NCBI GenBank assembly: GCA_963820095.1
Contig: CAWFZA010000015.1
Location: forward strand, 1-64,000
Length of the DNA: 64,000 nt
Direction of reading: 5' to 3'
Source: Roseiarcus sp963820095
GTDB taxonomy: Bacteria; Pseudomonadota; Alphaproteobacteria; Rhizobiales; Beijerinckiaceae
Position 1 is the first letter of the stretch, and the number at the start of each line of letters is the position of its first letter. A model generated the notes under the pieces. The model searched no databases and was not told where the DNA came from. It worked only from the letters and a program-made list of their open reading frames with translations. Below are positions 54,584-62,869 of the stretch, piece by piece. The position numbers and the translations under genes are program-made.

Positions 54584-54757
54584 TCAAAACAAAAAGTACC
54601 TCTGCGCCATTGGCAGCTTGTCCGCCAGCTCGCAGACCAGAAGCTCGCCGTCGGCCCCCACGTCGTAGGTCTCGGGGTCGATCTCGATCCTCGGCGTAGC
54701 GCAATTGTGGATCATGCTCTTATTGCCGATCTTGCCGCGCGTGTTCTCGACTACAAC
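54584..54757 (-). pseudogene. ureC: urease alpha subunit C-terminal remnant
   Basis: The minus-strand frame reads VVVENTRGKIGNKSMIHNCA, then RIEIDPETYDVGADGELLVC and the hallmark end LPMAQRYFLF with TGA at 54584-54586. This is the last 57 residues of UreC, the nickel-binding urease subunit (normally about 570 residues). No other urease gene is near. The homology is cut off at about 54760, 24 bases past the soxG stop, so a deletion or recombination has removed the rest. Confidence 0.85.
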
Positions 54758-54783
54758 CAAGCTCGCTCGCCCTTAAGCTGACG

Positions 54784-55317
54784 TCACGCGTCGAGCCAGG
54801 CGAGCAGCGTCTCGAGCCATGGCGCTTCCACATGCACGCGGAAGCCGGAGGATGTCCGCGCGAGGAGCCCGCGCAGGCCGAAGACGAGAACGGCGGCCGA
54901 GGGCGAGCCCGAAGCGAGGTCGGCCGACGTCGCCTGCATCAGCGCTTGCGGCGCATCCGCGCCCGAAACCTCGACGGCGGCCCAGCCGTCGTCGACGCTG
55001 GTCGCGCACCAGCCGTCGCGCCAGCCGTCGACGCATAGCCCGTCGAGCGACGGGCGTTCTTCCGAACGCCCGATGAGCGGCGAAGGCGTGACCAAGAGCG
55101 CGCTCGTTCTGCCGATGCGCAGGGCATGCGCGCCCTCTGGCGCGAGCGCATAGAGCCCGAGCCTCGGCGCGCCCGGCGCAAGGTCGGCGATGGCGGCTTC
55201 GAGATCGCCCGAGATCAGGGTCTGTCCGAGCCCGCCGAGCCGTCGCGCGGTCAGCCGTGGACGGTCGACGAGAAGCTCCGCGTCGCCCCGGGCCGGCGGC
55301 CATTCCATCTCACGCAT
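54784..55317 (-). CDS. soxG: sarcosine oxidase gamma subunit, copy 2
   Basis: 177 residues from the ATG at 55317, overlapping the soxA stop by eight bases. Features: LGLYALAPEGAHALRIGRTS, LLVTPSPLIGRSEERPSLDG, WCATSVDDGWAAVEVSGADA and a terminal VHVEAPWLETLLAWL. It is shorter than and clearly divergent from the copy-1 gamma subunit. The subunit binds to the aminomethyltransferase-like half of alpha. Last gene of the intact operon. Confidence 0.85.
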   Translation of the reverse strand: MREMEWPPARGDAELLVDRPRLTARRLGGLGQTLISGDLEAAIADLAPGAPRLGLYALAPEGAHALRIGRTSALLVTPSPLIGRSEERPSLDGLCVDGWRDGWCATSVDDGWAAVEVSGADAPQALMQATSADLASGSPSAAVLVFGLRGLLARTSSGFRVHVEAPWLETLLAWLDA

Positions 55318-58156
55318 GGAGCCGCTTTCCTTCCGGATCGAAGGCGACCGCGCCAGTGATCGTCGCGCGCCGCTGGCTGCCCAGATGATAGAGGCTGACC
55401 GCTTCGCCGATGCGCGAGAGGCCTGCTTCAACGAGGCCGAGCGCGATCGGGCGCCCGAGGCTCGGGCTCATATAGCTCGACGTCACATAGCCCTGCGAGC
55501 GCCGCGCGCTTCCTGCGCCCGACGCGACATGCGCGCCGGTCGGCAGTGGCGCTTCCCCTGCCGCGACGCTCAGGCCGACCAGCTGCTTGCGGCGCGGGTC
55601 ATTCGCGACCGGCATGGAGAGCGAGCGCTTGCCGATATATTCGTCCGCTCTCGAGTTGCGCGGGCCGCCAACGCCGAGATCATGCGGCATGGTCGTGCCG
55701 TCGGTGTCCTTGCCGACGACGATATAGCCCTTTTCGGCGCGCAGGATCATCAACGCTTCGAGTCCCAGAAGCCCGCCGCCGAACGCATCGAGCTTCTCGG
55801 CCAGACGTGCTCGCAAACGGCCGGCGCGGCGCGCCGGAACGGAGAGCTCATAAGCGCGGTCGCCGGTGAAGCTCACCCGCGCTAGACGGAGCGGCGCGCC
55901 GTCGAATGCGCCCGCCGCGAACGCCATATGGGGCAGGCTTTGGTCGTCGAGCGGAACGTCGAGCCCGCAGGCCTCGACGAGGTCGCGCGAGCGCGGGCCG
56001 GTGACGGTGAGCGTCGCCCATTGCGCCGTCGTGTCGTGGATGGCGACACGCGCTGGATCGAAACGATCCTGTCGCCAAAGTTCGAGACGCGTGCGCACCG
56101 CATCCGTGTGACCCGACGAGCAGGAGACAAGGAAGCGATCTTCCGCGAGCCTGAGCGTCACGCCGTCGTCGAGCACGACGCCCGACTCCTGCAATGCAAA
56201 GCCGTAGCGGATCCGGCCGACCTTGAGCGTCGAGAGGCGGTTGTAGCTGTGGAAGTCGGCGAGCGCGGCGGCGTCGGGGCCGATGATCTCGATCTTGCCG
56301 AGCGATGAGCCGTCGAACAAAGCGACTGTGTCGCGCGCCCGCGCGGCCTCGCGCTGGATTGCGCGCTCAGGCTCGTCGGTCCCGTGCCATGCCGGCCTCA
56401 GCCAGCCGCCATATTCGCGCATCTGCGCGCCGTCTGCGCGATGCTCGGCCTCGAGCGGCAAGCGCCTGAGCGGATTGACCAGCGCGCCGCGCCTTCGGCC
56501 GGCGACGACGCCCATGGGGATTGGAACGAAAGGCGGGCGATAGGTGGTGGTTCCGGTCTCGTCGATCGTGCGGCCGGTCAGCGCCGCCATCGCCGCGATG
56601 CCGTTGACGTTGGCGGTCTTGCCCTGATCGGTCGCCATGCCGAGCGTGGTGTAGCGCTTCAAGTGCTCGACCGAGACATAGCCCTCGCGCGCGGCGAGCG
56701 CGACGTCCTTGAGCGTCACGTCGTTCTGGAAATCGATCCAGCGCCGGCCCTCGTCGTCGGCCTTGGGCCAGGCGGCTTGGATAGCGTACTGGCCCATGGG
56801 CGCGTTCGGCGCGGCGCCTTCCCCGCCGCCGGCCTCGTGCCCCTGGCGCAACGCATCGGCGAGCGTGAAGGCGCCGTTGGCGGCCCCGGCGACGGTCAGG
56901 TTCTCGACCCGGCCCGCAGGCACGAGCGCGGCCAGCGCCTCGTCATAGCGCAGCTTTCCCCGCGCCTGGGCGTAAAGGTGCACCGTCGGCGACCATCCGC
57001 CGGAGAGCAGCAGCGCGTCGCACTCGCGGGCGCGTCCGCCGACGCGCACGGCTTCGACGCCACGCGCGCCGATGACGCCTTCGATCGTGGCGCTGTGCGT
57101 GACTGGCAACGGAGACGCGGGTCCAGAGGCGCGCATATCGACAAGCTCGATCTCGGCGCCGGCGTCGCCCAAGGCCTCGGCCACAGGATAGGCGCTGTCG
57201 TTGTTGGTCGCGACGACCATGCGCTTGCCGACAAGGATGGCGTAACGCTTGAGATAGACGAGCGCCGCGTCGGCCGACATCACGCCGGGCCGGTCGTTGT
57301 CGGGAAGGATGAGCGGCCGCTCGATCGCGCCGGCGGCGATGACGATCCGCTTCGGGCGGATGCGCCAGAGCGCATCGGGCTTGGCCATGCGCCGCTCCCA
57401 GGCGCTAACGAGGGCGCCATCGTAGACGCCGTAGGCGGCCGTGCGGGTCATCACCCGTCCGCCGGCGCGCTCCACCGCACGCGCGACGTTCCACGCCCAG
57501 TCGCGCCAGTCGCCGCCCTCGATCGCCCCGCCGCGATGGGCGAGCTGGCCGCCGATCTCGGCATGGTCGTCGATGAGGAACACGACGCGTTCGGCGCGAG
57601 CGGCGGCCGCAGCGGCGGCGAGACCCGCGGGGCCTGCGCCGACGACAAGCAGATCGCAGCGCGCGTTGATTTGCGGATTGCTGGCCGGCGGGCGGTTGTT
57701 GGGATCGACGCGGCCGAGGCCGGCCATGGCGCGGATCGAGCCCTCGAAGGTCTCCCAGCGCGGCCAGAGGAAGGTCTTGTAATAGAAGCCCGCAGGCAAC
57801 ACCGGCGCGAGCCGGTCGATGAGCGCGGCGCGGTCGGCGGCCGCCGTCGGCGTCGCATTGACCGAGCGCACGGCGAGGTCGTTCTCGAGCGGCTCGGTGG
57901 TGGCGCGCAGGTTCGGCGTCGTCCTGCCCTCGCGCGTCACGTCGACGATCGCGTTCGGCTCCTCGGTCCACGCGCCCCAGAGTCCGCGCGGCCGGTGATA
58001 TTTGAAGCTGCGGCCGACGACGCGGACGCCGTTGGCCAGCAAAGCCGAGGCGACGCTGTCGCCGGCGAAGCCTTGGCAGGGCTTGCCGTCGAAGGTGAAG
58101 GCGAGGGGCCGTCCGCGATCGACGGCGCCGCCGGTCGGCAGGCGAAAGCTGCTCAA
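55310..58156 (-). CDS. soxA: sarcosine oxidase alpha subunit, copy 2
   Basis: 948 residues, intact. N-terminal ferredoxin-like part FDGKPCQGFAGDSVASALLA and KYHRPRGLWGAW; an NAD/FAD-binding domain with VVGAGPAGLAAAAAAARAER and IAAGAIERPLILPDNDRPGV; and a C-terminal folate-binding aminomethyltransferase-like half with RLARVSFTGDRAYELSVPAR, RAEKGYIVVGKDTDGTTMPH. It transfers the methyl carbon of sarcosine to tetrahydrofolate. The start is a TTG at 58156, overlapping the soxD stop (TTGA); an ATG at 58306 lies inside soxD. Confidence 0.94.
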   Translation of the reverse strand: MSSFRLPTGGAVDRGRPLAFTFDGKPCQGFAGDSVASALLANGVRVVGRSFKYHRPRGLWGAWTEEPNAIVDVTREGRTTPNLRATTEPLENDLAVRSVNATPTAAADRAALIDRLAPVLPAGFYYKTFLWPRWETFEGSIRAMAGLGRVDPNNRPPASNPQINARCDLLVVGAGPAGLAAAAAAARAERVVFLIDDHAEIGGQLAHRGGAIEGGDWRDWAWNVARAVERAGGRVMTRTAAYGVYDGALVSAWERRMAKPDALWRIRPKRIVIAAGAIERPLILPDNDRPGVMSADAALVYLKRYAILVGKRMVVATNNDSAYPVAEALGDAGAEIELVDMRASGPASPLPVTHSATIEGVIGARGVEAVRVGGRARECDALLLSGGWSPTVHLYAQARGKLRYDEALAALVPAGRVENLTVAGAANGAFTLADALRQGHEAGGGEGAAPNAPMGQYAIQAAWPKADDEGRRWIDFQNDVTLKDVALAAREGYVSVEHLKRYTTLGMATDQGKTANVNGIAAMAALTGRTIDETGTTTYRPPFVPIPMGVVAGRRRGALVNPLRRLPLEAEHRADGAQMREYGGWLRPAWHGTDEPERAIQREAARARDTVALFDGSSLGKIEIIGPDAAALADFHSYNRLSTLKVGRIRYGFALQESGVVLDDGVTLRLAEDRFLVSCSSGHTDAVRTRLELWRQDRFDPARVAIHDTTAQWATLTVTGPRSRDLVEACGLDVPLDDQSLPHMAFAAGAFDGAPLRLARVSFTGDRAYELSVPARRAGRLRARLAEKLDAFGGGLLGLEALMILRAEKGYIVVGKDTDGTTMPHDLGVGGPRNSRADEYIGKRSLSMPVANDPRRKQLVGLSVAAGEAPLPTGAHVASGAGSARRSQGYVTSSYMSPSLGRPIALGLVEAGLSRIGEAVSLYHLGSQRRATITGAVAFDPEGKRLHA

Positions 58157-58416
58157 GACGCGGGCCTCGCCAGACTTTCGCTCCCAATGACGATGTTCGT
58201 CGCCGTGTCGCGCGTCATGGCGAACATTTCCATGCAGGTGAGATGCAGCCAGATCTCGCGCGCCTCGCCTTTCGGATTGGCGTTGAACCAGAGGTAGCTT
58301 GCCCATTCGGCGTCGCTGACCGAGGCCGCCGGCTCGGGCCGCGCCTTCGGTTCGCCGACATAGTGGAATTCGCTCTCGTCGCGCGGACCGCAGAAGGGAC
58401 AGGGAAAGATTTGCAT
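58153..58416 (-). CDS. soxD: sarcosine oxidase delta subunit, copy 2
   Basis: 87 residues. Zinc site pattern FPCPFCGPRDESEFHYVGEP, then ASYLWFNANPKGEAREIWLH and MEMFAMTRDTATNIVIGSE. Intact and normal in length. It starts 9 bases after the stop of a small monooxygenase-like gene, which is unusual since soxD normally follows soxB directly. Confidence 0.92.
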   Translation of the reverse strand: MQIFPCPFCGPRDESEFHYVGEPKARPEPAASVSDAEWASYLWFNANPKGEAREIWLHLTCMEMFAMTRDTATNIVIGSESLARPAS

Positions 58417-58425
58417 GGGCGGCCT

Positions 58426-58758
58426 TCAGGCGGCCTCGTCGCGCGCGTTCTTGATCGTCTGAAGGACCTCGAAGCCCTCAAACTCGGGGTGGCCGAGATA
58501 AAGCGGCTTGTTGGCGCCGGCGTCGCGGTGGGCGGCGCGAAAATGCTCGGACTGCGTCCAGGCGGTGAAGGCGTCCTTGCTCGCCCAGACCGTGTGCGAC
58601 GAATAGAGCACGTGATCGTCGCGCTCGGGCCCGCGCAACAGGTGGAACTCGATGAACCCAGGCACGCGGTCGAGATGGGTGTCGCGCGAGAGCCACACGT
58701 TTTCGAATGCGCTCTCCGCGCCCTTCATGACCTTGAAGCGATTCATGGCGATGTACAT
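58426..58758 (-). CDS. antibiotic-biosynthesis-monooxygenase (ABM) domain protein
   Basis: 110 residues of ferredoxin-like fold: MYIAMNRFKVMKGAESAFEN, HLDRVPGFIEFHLLRGPE, YSSHTVWASKDAFTAWTQSE and HFRAAHRD. The pattern fits ABM/IsdG-HmoA-type proteins, a group including cofactor-free oxygenases and haem-degrading enzymes; the actual reaction is unknown. AAGGAG lies nine bases before the ATG. It is inserted between soxB and soxD, 14 bases after soxB, which suggests a role with the sarcosine system. Confidence 0.82.
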   Translation of the reverse strand: MYIAMNRFKVMKGAESAFENVWLSRDTHLDRVPGFIEFHLLRGPERDDHVLYSSHTVWASKDAFTAWTQSEHFRAAHRDAGANKPLYLGHPEFEGFEVLQTIKNARDEAA

Positions 58759-58772
58759 GGGCTTTCTCCTTA

Positions 58773-60026
58773 CTAGTGCGCGATGCCGGATCCTGCCGCC
58801 TCGTCGATAAGCCGCCCTGAGGCGAAGCGCGAAAGGTCGAAGGGCCGGCTGATCTCATGATGCGCGCCGGTCGCGAGCAGATGCGCGAGCAGCGTGCCGC
58901 CGGCGGGAATCGCCTTGAAGCCGCCGGTTCCCCAGCCGCAGTTCAGAAAGACGCCCTTGACCGGCGCGGGCCCGATAATGGGCGAGGAATCCGGAACGAC
59001 GTCGACGATTCCGCCCCATTGGCGCATCAGCTTCAGCTGGCCGAAGGCCGGGAACATCTCGAGCAAACCGGCGAGGACAAGTTCCTGCATCGGCGGCGAG
59101 CCGCGCTGCCCGTACGAAGGAATGCGGTCGAGGCCCCCGCCGAACACGATCTCGCCCTTGTCCGACTGGCTGGCGTAGACGCCGGTCCCGAGATGCAGAA
59201 CGACGATGTCGAGACACGGCTTGACGGGCTCGCTCACCATCGCCTGCAGCGTGTAGGAATGGATCGGCAGCTTCACGCCGGCCTTGGCCAAGAGCTGCGA
59301 CGAATGGCCAGCGACCGCGACGCCCACCGCTTGAGCCCGAATTTCGCCTAACGTCGTCTCGACGCCAACGCAGGCGCCGTTCTGCATGATGAACCCCGTC
59401 GCCTCGCAATTCTCGACGATGTCGACGCCGAGCCGATCGGCGGCGCGCGCATATCCCCAGGCGACCGCGTCGTGCCGGGCGATGCCGCCGCGCTTCTGCC
59501 AGACGCCGCCATTCGGCAGATAGCGGGAATCGAGCGATTGCGTCATGAGCGGCAGCTTTTCGCGGACCTGCTCCGGACCCCAAAGCTCGGCGTCGACGCC
59601 GTTGAGCTGCATCGCATTGGTCAGCCGCGCGGCGATTTCGAGCTGAGCTTGCGTGTGCGCGAGATTGAGGATGCCGCGCTGGCTCAGCATCACGTTGAAA
59701 TTGAGCTCGCGCGACAGCCCCTCATAAAGCCTGAGCGCAAGATCATAGAGAGCGACCGATTCGGGATAGAAATAGTTCGACCGCACGATGGTGGTGTTGC
59801 GGCCGGTGTTGCCGCCGCCAAGCCAGCCCTTCTCGATCACGCAGACATGGCTGCTTTTGTGGGTCTTGGCGAGGTAATAGGCGGTCGCCAGCCCATGCCC
59901 GCCGCCGCCGACAATCACGAAGTCATAAGCGGGCTTTGGTTTTGCCTTGCGCCAGGCCTGCGGCCAGCCTTTGTGGCCGGCCAAGCCCTCGCGAACGAGA
60001 GCGAACGCGGAATAGCGCGCGCTCAT
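58773..60026 (-). CDS. soxB: sarcosine oxidase beta subunit, copy 2
   Basis: 417 residues from the ATG at 60026. FAD motif FVIVGGGGHGLATAYYLAKT, then GWLGGGNTGRNTTIVRSNYF (contains the flavin-binding region), RGGIARHDAVAWGYARAADR and the C-terminal MRQWGGIVDVVPDSSPIIG and NCGWGTGGFKAIPAGG. It carries noncovalent FAD and covalent FMN in known enzymes and oxidises sarcosine to the iminium. A long 5' extension of the frame to 60203 lies inside the upstream dehydrogenase gene and was rejected. Confidence 0.95.
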   Translation of the reverse strand: MSARYSAFALVREGLAGHKGWPQAWRKAKPKPAYDFVIVGGGGHGLATAYYLAKTHKSSHVCVIEKGWLGGGNTGRNTTIVRSNYFYPESVALYDLALRLYEGLSRELNFNVMLSQRGILNLAHTQAQLEIAARLTNAMQLNGVDAELWGPEQVREKLPLMTQSLDSRYLPNGGVWQKRGGIARHDAVAWGYARAADRLGVDIVENCEATGFIMQNGACVGVETTLGEIRAQAVGVAVAGHSSQLLAKAGVKLPIHSYTLQAMVSEPVKPCLDIVVLHLGTGVYASQSDKGEIVFGGGLDRIPSYGQRGSPPMQELVLAGLLEMFPAFGQLKLMRQWGGIVDVVPDSSPIIGPAPVKGVFLNCGWGTGGFKAIPAGGTLLAHLLATGAHHEISRPFDLSRFASGRLIDEAAGSGIAH

Positions 60027-60042
60027 TTCTGCTTTCGGCCGG

Positions 60043-62457
60043 TCATGCCCGCATCGCCTTGCCTGCGGGATCGTAGGGCGAGGGCGCGATGACGCGCGCT
60101 TTGCGCTCGGCGCCGACGATGTGCACGCCGAGCTCGGAGCCGATTCCGGCCGCTTCCGGCGCGACCAGGGCCATCGCGAGACTCTTGTCCAGCGTGTGCC
60201 CATAGCCGCCGGAGGTCACGAAGCCGACCAGGGCGCCCGATCGCCAGACCGGCTCGTAGCCGGTCGCGTCGGCGTCGAGCGCGTCGATTTCGAGCGTGAC
60301 CAGCTCATGATCGGGCGGGGGTCCCTTGCTCTCGATGAGCGCCGCCTTCCGGCCGATGAAGTCGCCCTTGTCCCAGGCGATCCATCGATCCATCCCGGTC
60401 ATGCGCGGCGTATAGGCTTGGGTGAACTCCGCCGACCAGATGCCGAAGCTCTTTTCGAGCCTGAGCGACAGAAGCGCGTTGTAGCCGTACTCCTTGACCC
60501 CGAGATCGCGCCCCGCTTCGAGCAGGGTCCGGCGCAGGGCGGCATGTTCGAGCGCGCGGCAATTGATCTCGTAACCGAGTTCGCCGGTCACCGAGAGGCG
60601 CGCGACCTTCGCCCGCACGAGGCCGATGTCGAGCGTCGCCGCGCCCAGGAACGGCAAGGCGCCGTTCGACACCTCCTGATGCGTGACACGAGAGAGCAAC
60701 TCGCGAGATTTCGGCCCCGACAGCGAGAAGCCGATCACATCGTCGGAAATGTCGCGAACACCGACGCCTTCGCGCGCATGGTCAGCGAACCAGCGCATGT
60801 GCCATTGACGAAGGTAGTAGGAGCCCTCGATCCAGAACGTCCCGTCGCCCCAGTTGATAATGGTCAGGTCGCCTTTGAGCCGGCCCGTCTCGGAGAGCAT
60901 CGGGGCGAGGCGCGCGCGGCCAGGCTTGGGGAGGCGGGCCGCCGTCATCCAGTCGAGCCAGCTTTCGGCCTCGACACCGGTCACTTCGTAGCGCGAGAAC
61001 GAAGCGATATCGAGGAGGCCGACACCTGACCGCACCCCGCGGCATTCGGCGCCCACGATGTCGAAGGCGTTGGAGCGCTTGAGCGTCGGCTTTTCCTCGA
61101 AGCCCGCCGGCGCGAAATAGAGCGGAACCTCGAGCCCCCAGGAATTGCCCCAGCGGCAGCCCGCCTCCGTCATCGCGTCGTAGGCCGGCGTCATCTTGAG
61201 CGGCCGGCCGGCGGGCAATTGTTCGTTGGGATAGGTCATCACGAAGCGGCGGGCGTAGAATTCGCCGGTCGTCTGCTTGATGTATTCGCGATTGGAGGCA
61301 AAGGCGCCGTAGCGGGCGATGTCGAGGCCATAGACGTCCGCCTCCGCCTCGCCGTGGATCATCAGTTCCGCCAGCGATTTGCCGACGCCGCCGCCCTGCA
61401 GGAATCCGGCCATGACACCGCAGGCGAGCCAATAGCCGCGCTTGCCCGCGACCGCGCCCACGAGCGGGTTGCCGTCAGGCGAGAAGGTGAAGGCGCCGTT
61501 GACCCACTTGCGTATCCCCGCCGTTTGCAAGACCGGGTAGCGATGGTGAACGAGTTCGAGCTCGCCAGCGATGCGGTCGATGTTCTCCTGCAAGAGCTCG
61601 ACGCCATAATCCCAAGGCGCGCCGTCCATCGACCAGTGCTGGGGATTGGTCTCGTAGATGCCGACCAGCATCCCCTTCTGGTCCTGGCGCATATAAGTGA
61701 ACCCCTCAAGGTCCACGACCATCGGCAGCTCACCCTCGAGCCCGGCGATTTCGGGGATTGTCTCGGTCAGGAGATAGTGGTGCTCCAACGGCGAGAGCGG
61801 CAGGTCGAGCCCGACCATCCGCCCGACCTGCTTCGCCCATAGTCCCGCGGCGTTCACCACATGCTCGGCGTTGATAACGCCCGCCTCGGTGATGACGTCC
61901 CACGACGAGTCCGGGCGCTGCTTCAACTCCAGCACGCGATTGTGCTCGATCACCGTCGCGCCTCTTTTCTTGGCCGCGCCGGCGTAAGCCCAGACCGTTC
62001 CTGTTGTGTCGACGTACCCCTCGCGGTCCGCCCACATGCCTCCGAGCACTCCATCGACATTCACGATGGGGCAGCGAGCTTTGATTTCCTCCGGGCCCAC
62101 GAGGCGGACGTCATCAATCCCGATGGCCTGGAAACGGCGGTAGGACGACTGCAGCCACTCCCAGCGCTCCGGGGCCGAAGCGACATGAATGCCGCCCGTC
62201 ATGTGCATCCCGATCGGCTGGCCGGATTCGATCTCGACCTCCTTGAGAAGGTCGATCGTATAGGCCTGGAGGAGCGCCATATTCGGGTTGGCGTTGAGAG
62301 CGTGAAAACCGCCAGCGGCGTGCCAGGACGAGCCAGCGGTCAGAACGGAGCGCTCCACCAGCGCGACGTCGGTCCAACCCAATTTTGTCAGATGGTAAAG
62401 AACGGAAGCTCCGACGACGCCTCCGCCGACGACAACGACGCGATAGTGCGCTTTCAC
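60043..62457 (-). CDS. dimethylglycine/sarcosine dehydrogenase-type protein (FAD-GcvT)
   Basis: 804 residues: an N-terminal FAD amine-oxidoreductase domain (VVVGGGVVGASVLYHLTKLG, LTAGSSWHAAGGFHALNANP, HVVNAAGLWAKQVGRMVGL) and a C-terminal aminomethyltransferase/GcvT-like folate domain (LDIASFSRYEVTGVEAESWL, ARLSVTGELGYEINCRALEH, SLRLEKSFGIWSAEFTQAYT). The His in SSWHAAG is at the position of the covalent-FAD His of DMGDH. Oxidises dimethylglycine or sarcosine and hands a C1 unit to tetrahydrofolate; which of the two cannot be told. GGGAG precedes the ATG. First gene of the sox operon, 16 bases before soxB, giving dimethylglycine to sarcosine to glycine in one transcript. Confidence 0.9.
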   Translation of the reverse strand: MKAHYRVVVVGGGVVGASVLYHLTKLGWTDVALVERSVLTAGSSWHAAGGFHALNANPNMALLQAYTIDLLKEVEIESGQPIGMHMTGGIHVASAPERWEWLQSSYRRFQAIGIDDVRLVGPEEIKARCPIVNVDGVLGGMWADREGYVDTTGTVWAYAGAAKKRGATVIEHNRVLELKQRPDSSWDVITEAGVINAEHVVNAAGLWAKQVGRMVGLDLPLSPLEHHYLLTETIPEIAGLEGELPMVVDLEGFTYMRQDQKGMLVGIYETNPQHWSMDGAPWDYGVELLQENIDRIAGELELVHHRYPVLQTAGIRKWVNGAFTFSPDGNPLVGAVAGKRGYWLACGVMAGFLQGGGVGKSLAELMIHGEAEADVYGLDIARYGAFASNREYIKQTTGEFYARRFVMTYPNEQLPAGRPLKMTPAYDAMTEAGCRWGNSWGLEVPLYFAPAGFEEKPTLKRSNAFDIVGAECRGVRSGVGLLDIASFSRYEVTGVEAESWLDWMTAARLPKPGRARLAPMLSETGRLKGDLTIINWGDGTFWIEGSYYLRQWHMRWFADHAREGVGVRDISDDVIGFSLSGPKSRELLSRVTHQEVSNGALPFLGAATLDIGLVRAKVARLSVTGELGYEINCRALEHAALRRTLLEAGRDLGVKEYGYNALLSLRLEKSFGIWSAEFTQAYTPRMTGMDRWIAWDKGDFIGRKAALIESKGPPPDHELVTLEIDALDADATGYEPVWRSGALVGFVTSGGYGHTLDKSLAMALVAPEAAGIGSELGVHIVGAERKARVIAPSPYDPAGKAMRA

Positions 62458-62869
62458 ATGCGGACTCCCTGGCCAAAGCGCCTGTTCTTCCTCCCGCCGA
62501 GTGTTTGGCTGGCCCGGACGCCATTGTCCAGATGGCGGAGCCCGGGTTTATTTTGTCCGTGAGTGTGGCTTTTGTCGCCTTGTCCGGGGACGCCGAATAT
62601 GCGTATGCATGACTGTTTGCGTCGGTCGCAGGATGTGGCTGAAGGCGGCCTGAAAGCCGTCGGCTCGGCGGTTAACGGGAGCGTCATGACGGGGGTTGAA
62701 GTCCATTTCTAGAGGGGCGCCTGGCGGCAGGTCGCCAATCTAAGGCGGACACGAGCGGAATTGCCTGGGTGGTCGGGACTTACAGAAAGTTGGCGGGTGT
62801 GACGGACGATATGGGCGGGGGCCAGGCGTTGTTCGCACGCGCGCATGCGTTTTGAGGCAAAGGGGTGGT
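62458..62869. other. divergent intergenic region
   Basis: Lies between the minus-strand dehydrogenase/sox operon and the plus-strand beta-barrel gene, so it should carry two promoters. I see no riboswitch-like fold, RNA gene or convincing consensus promoter. A short palindromic stretch ATGCGTATGCAT occurs near 62599-62610. Confidence 0.4.

Noticed and set aside
56384..58297. 637-codon plus-strand frame opposite soxA
   Set aside because: Shadow of the intact 948-residue alpha subunit.
62458..62700. Possible glycine riboswitch upstream of the dimethylglycine/sarcosine operon
   Set aside because: The conserved GGAGAG- and aptamer-core elements are not visible in the leader on the minus strand.
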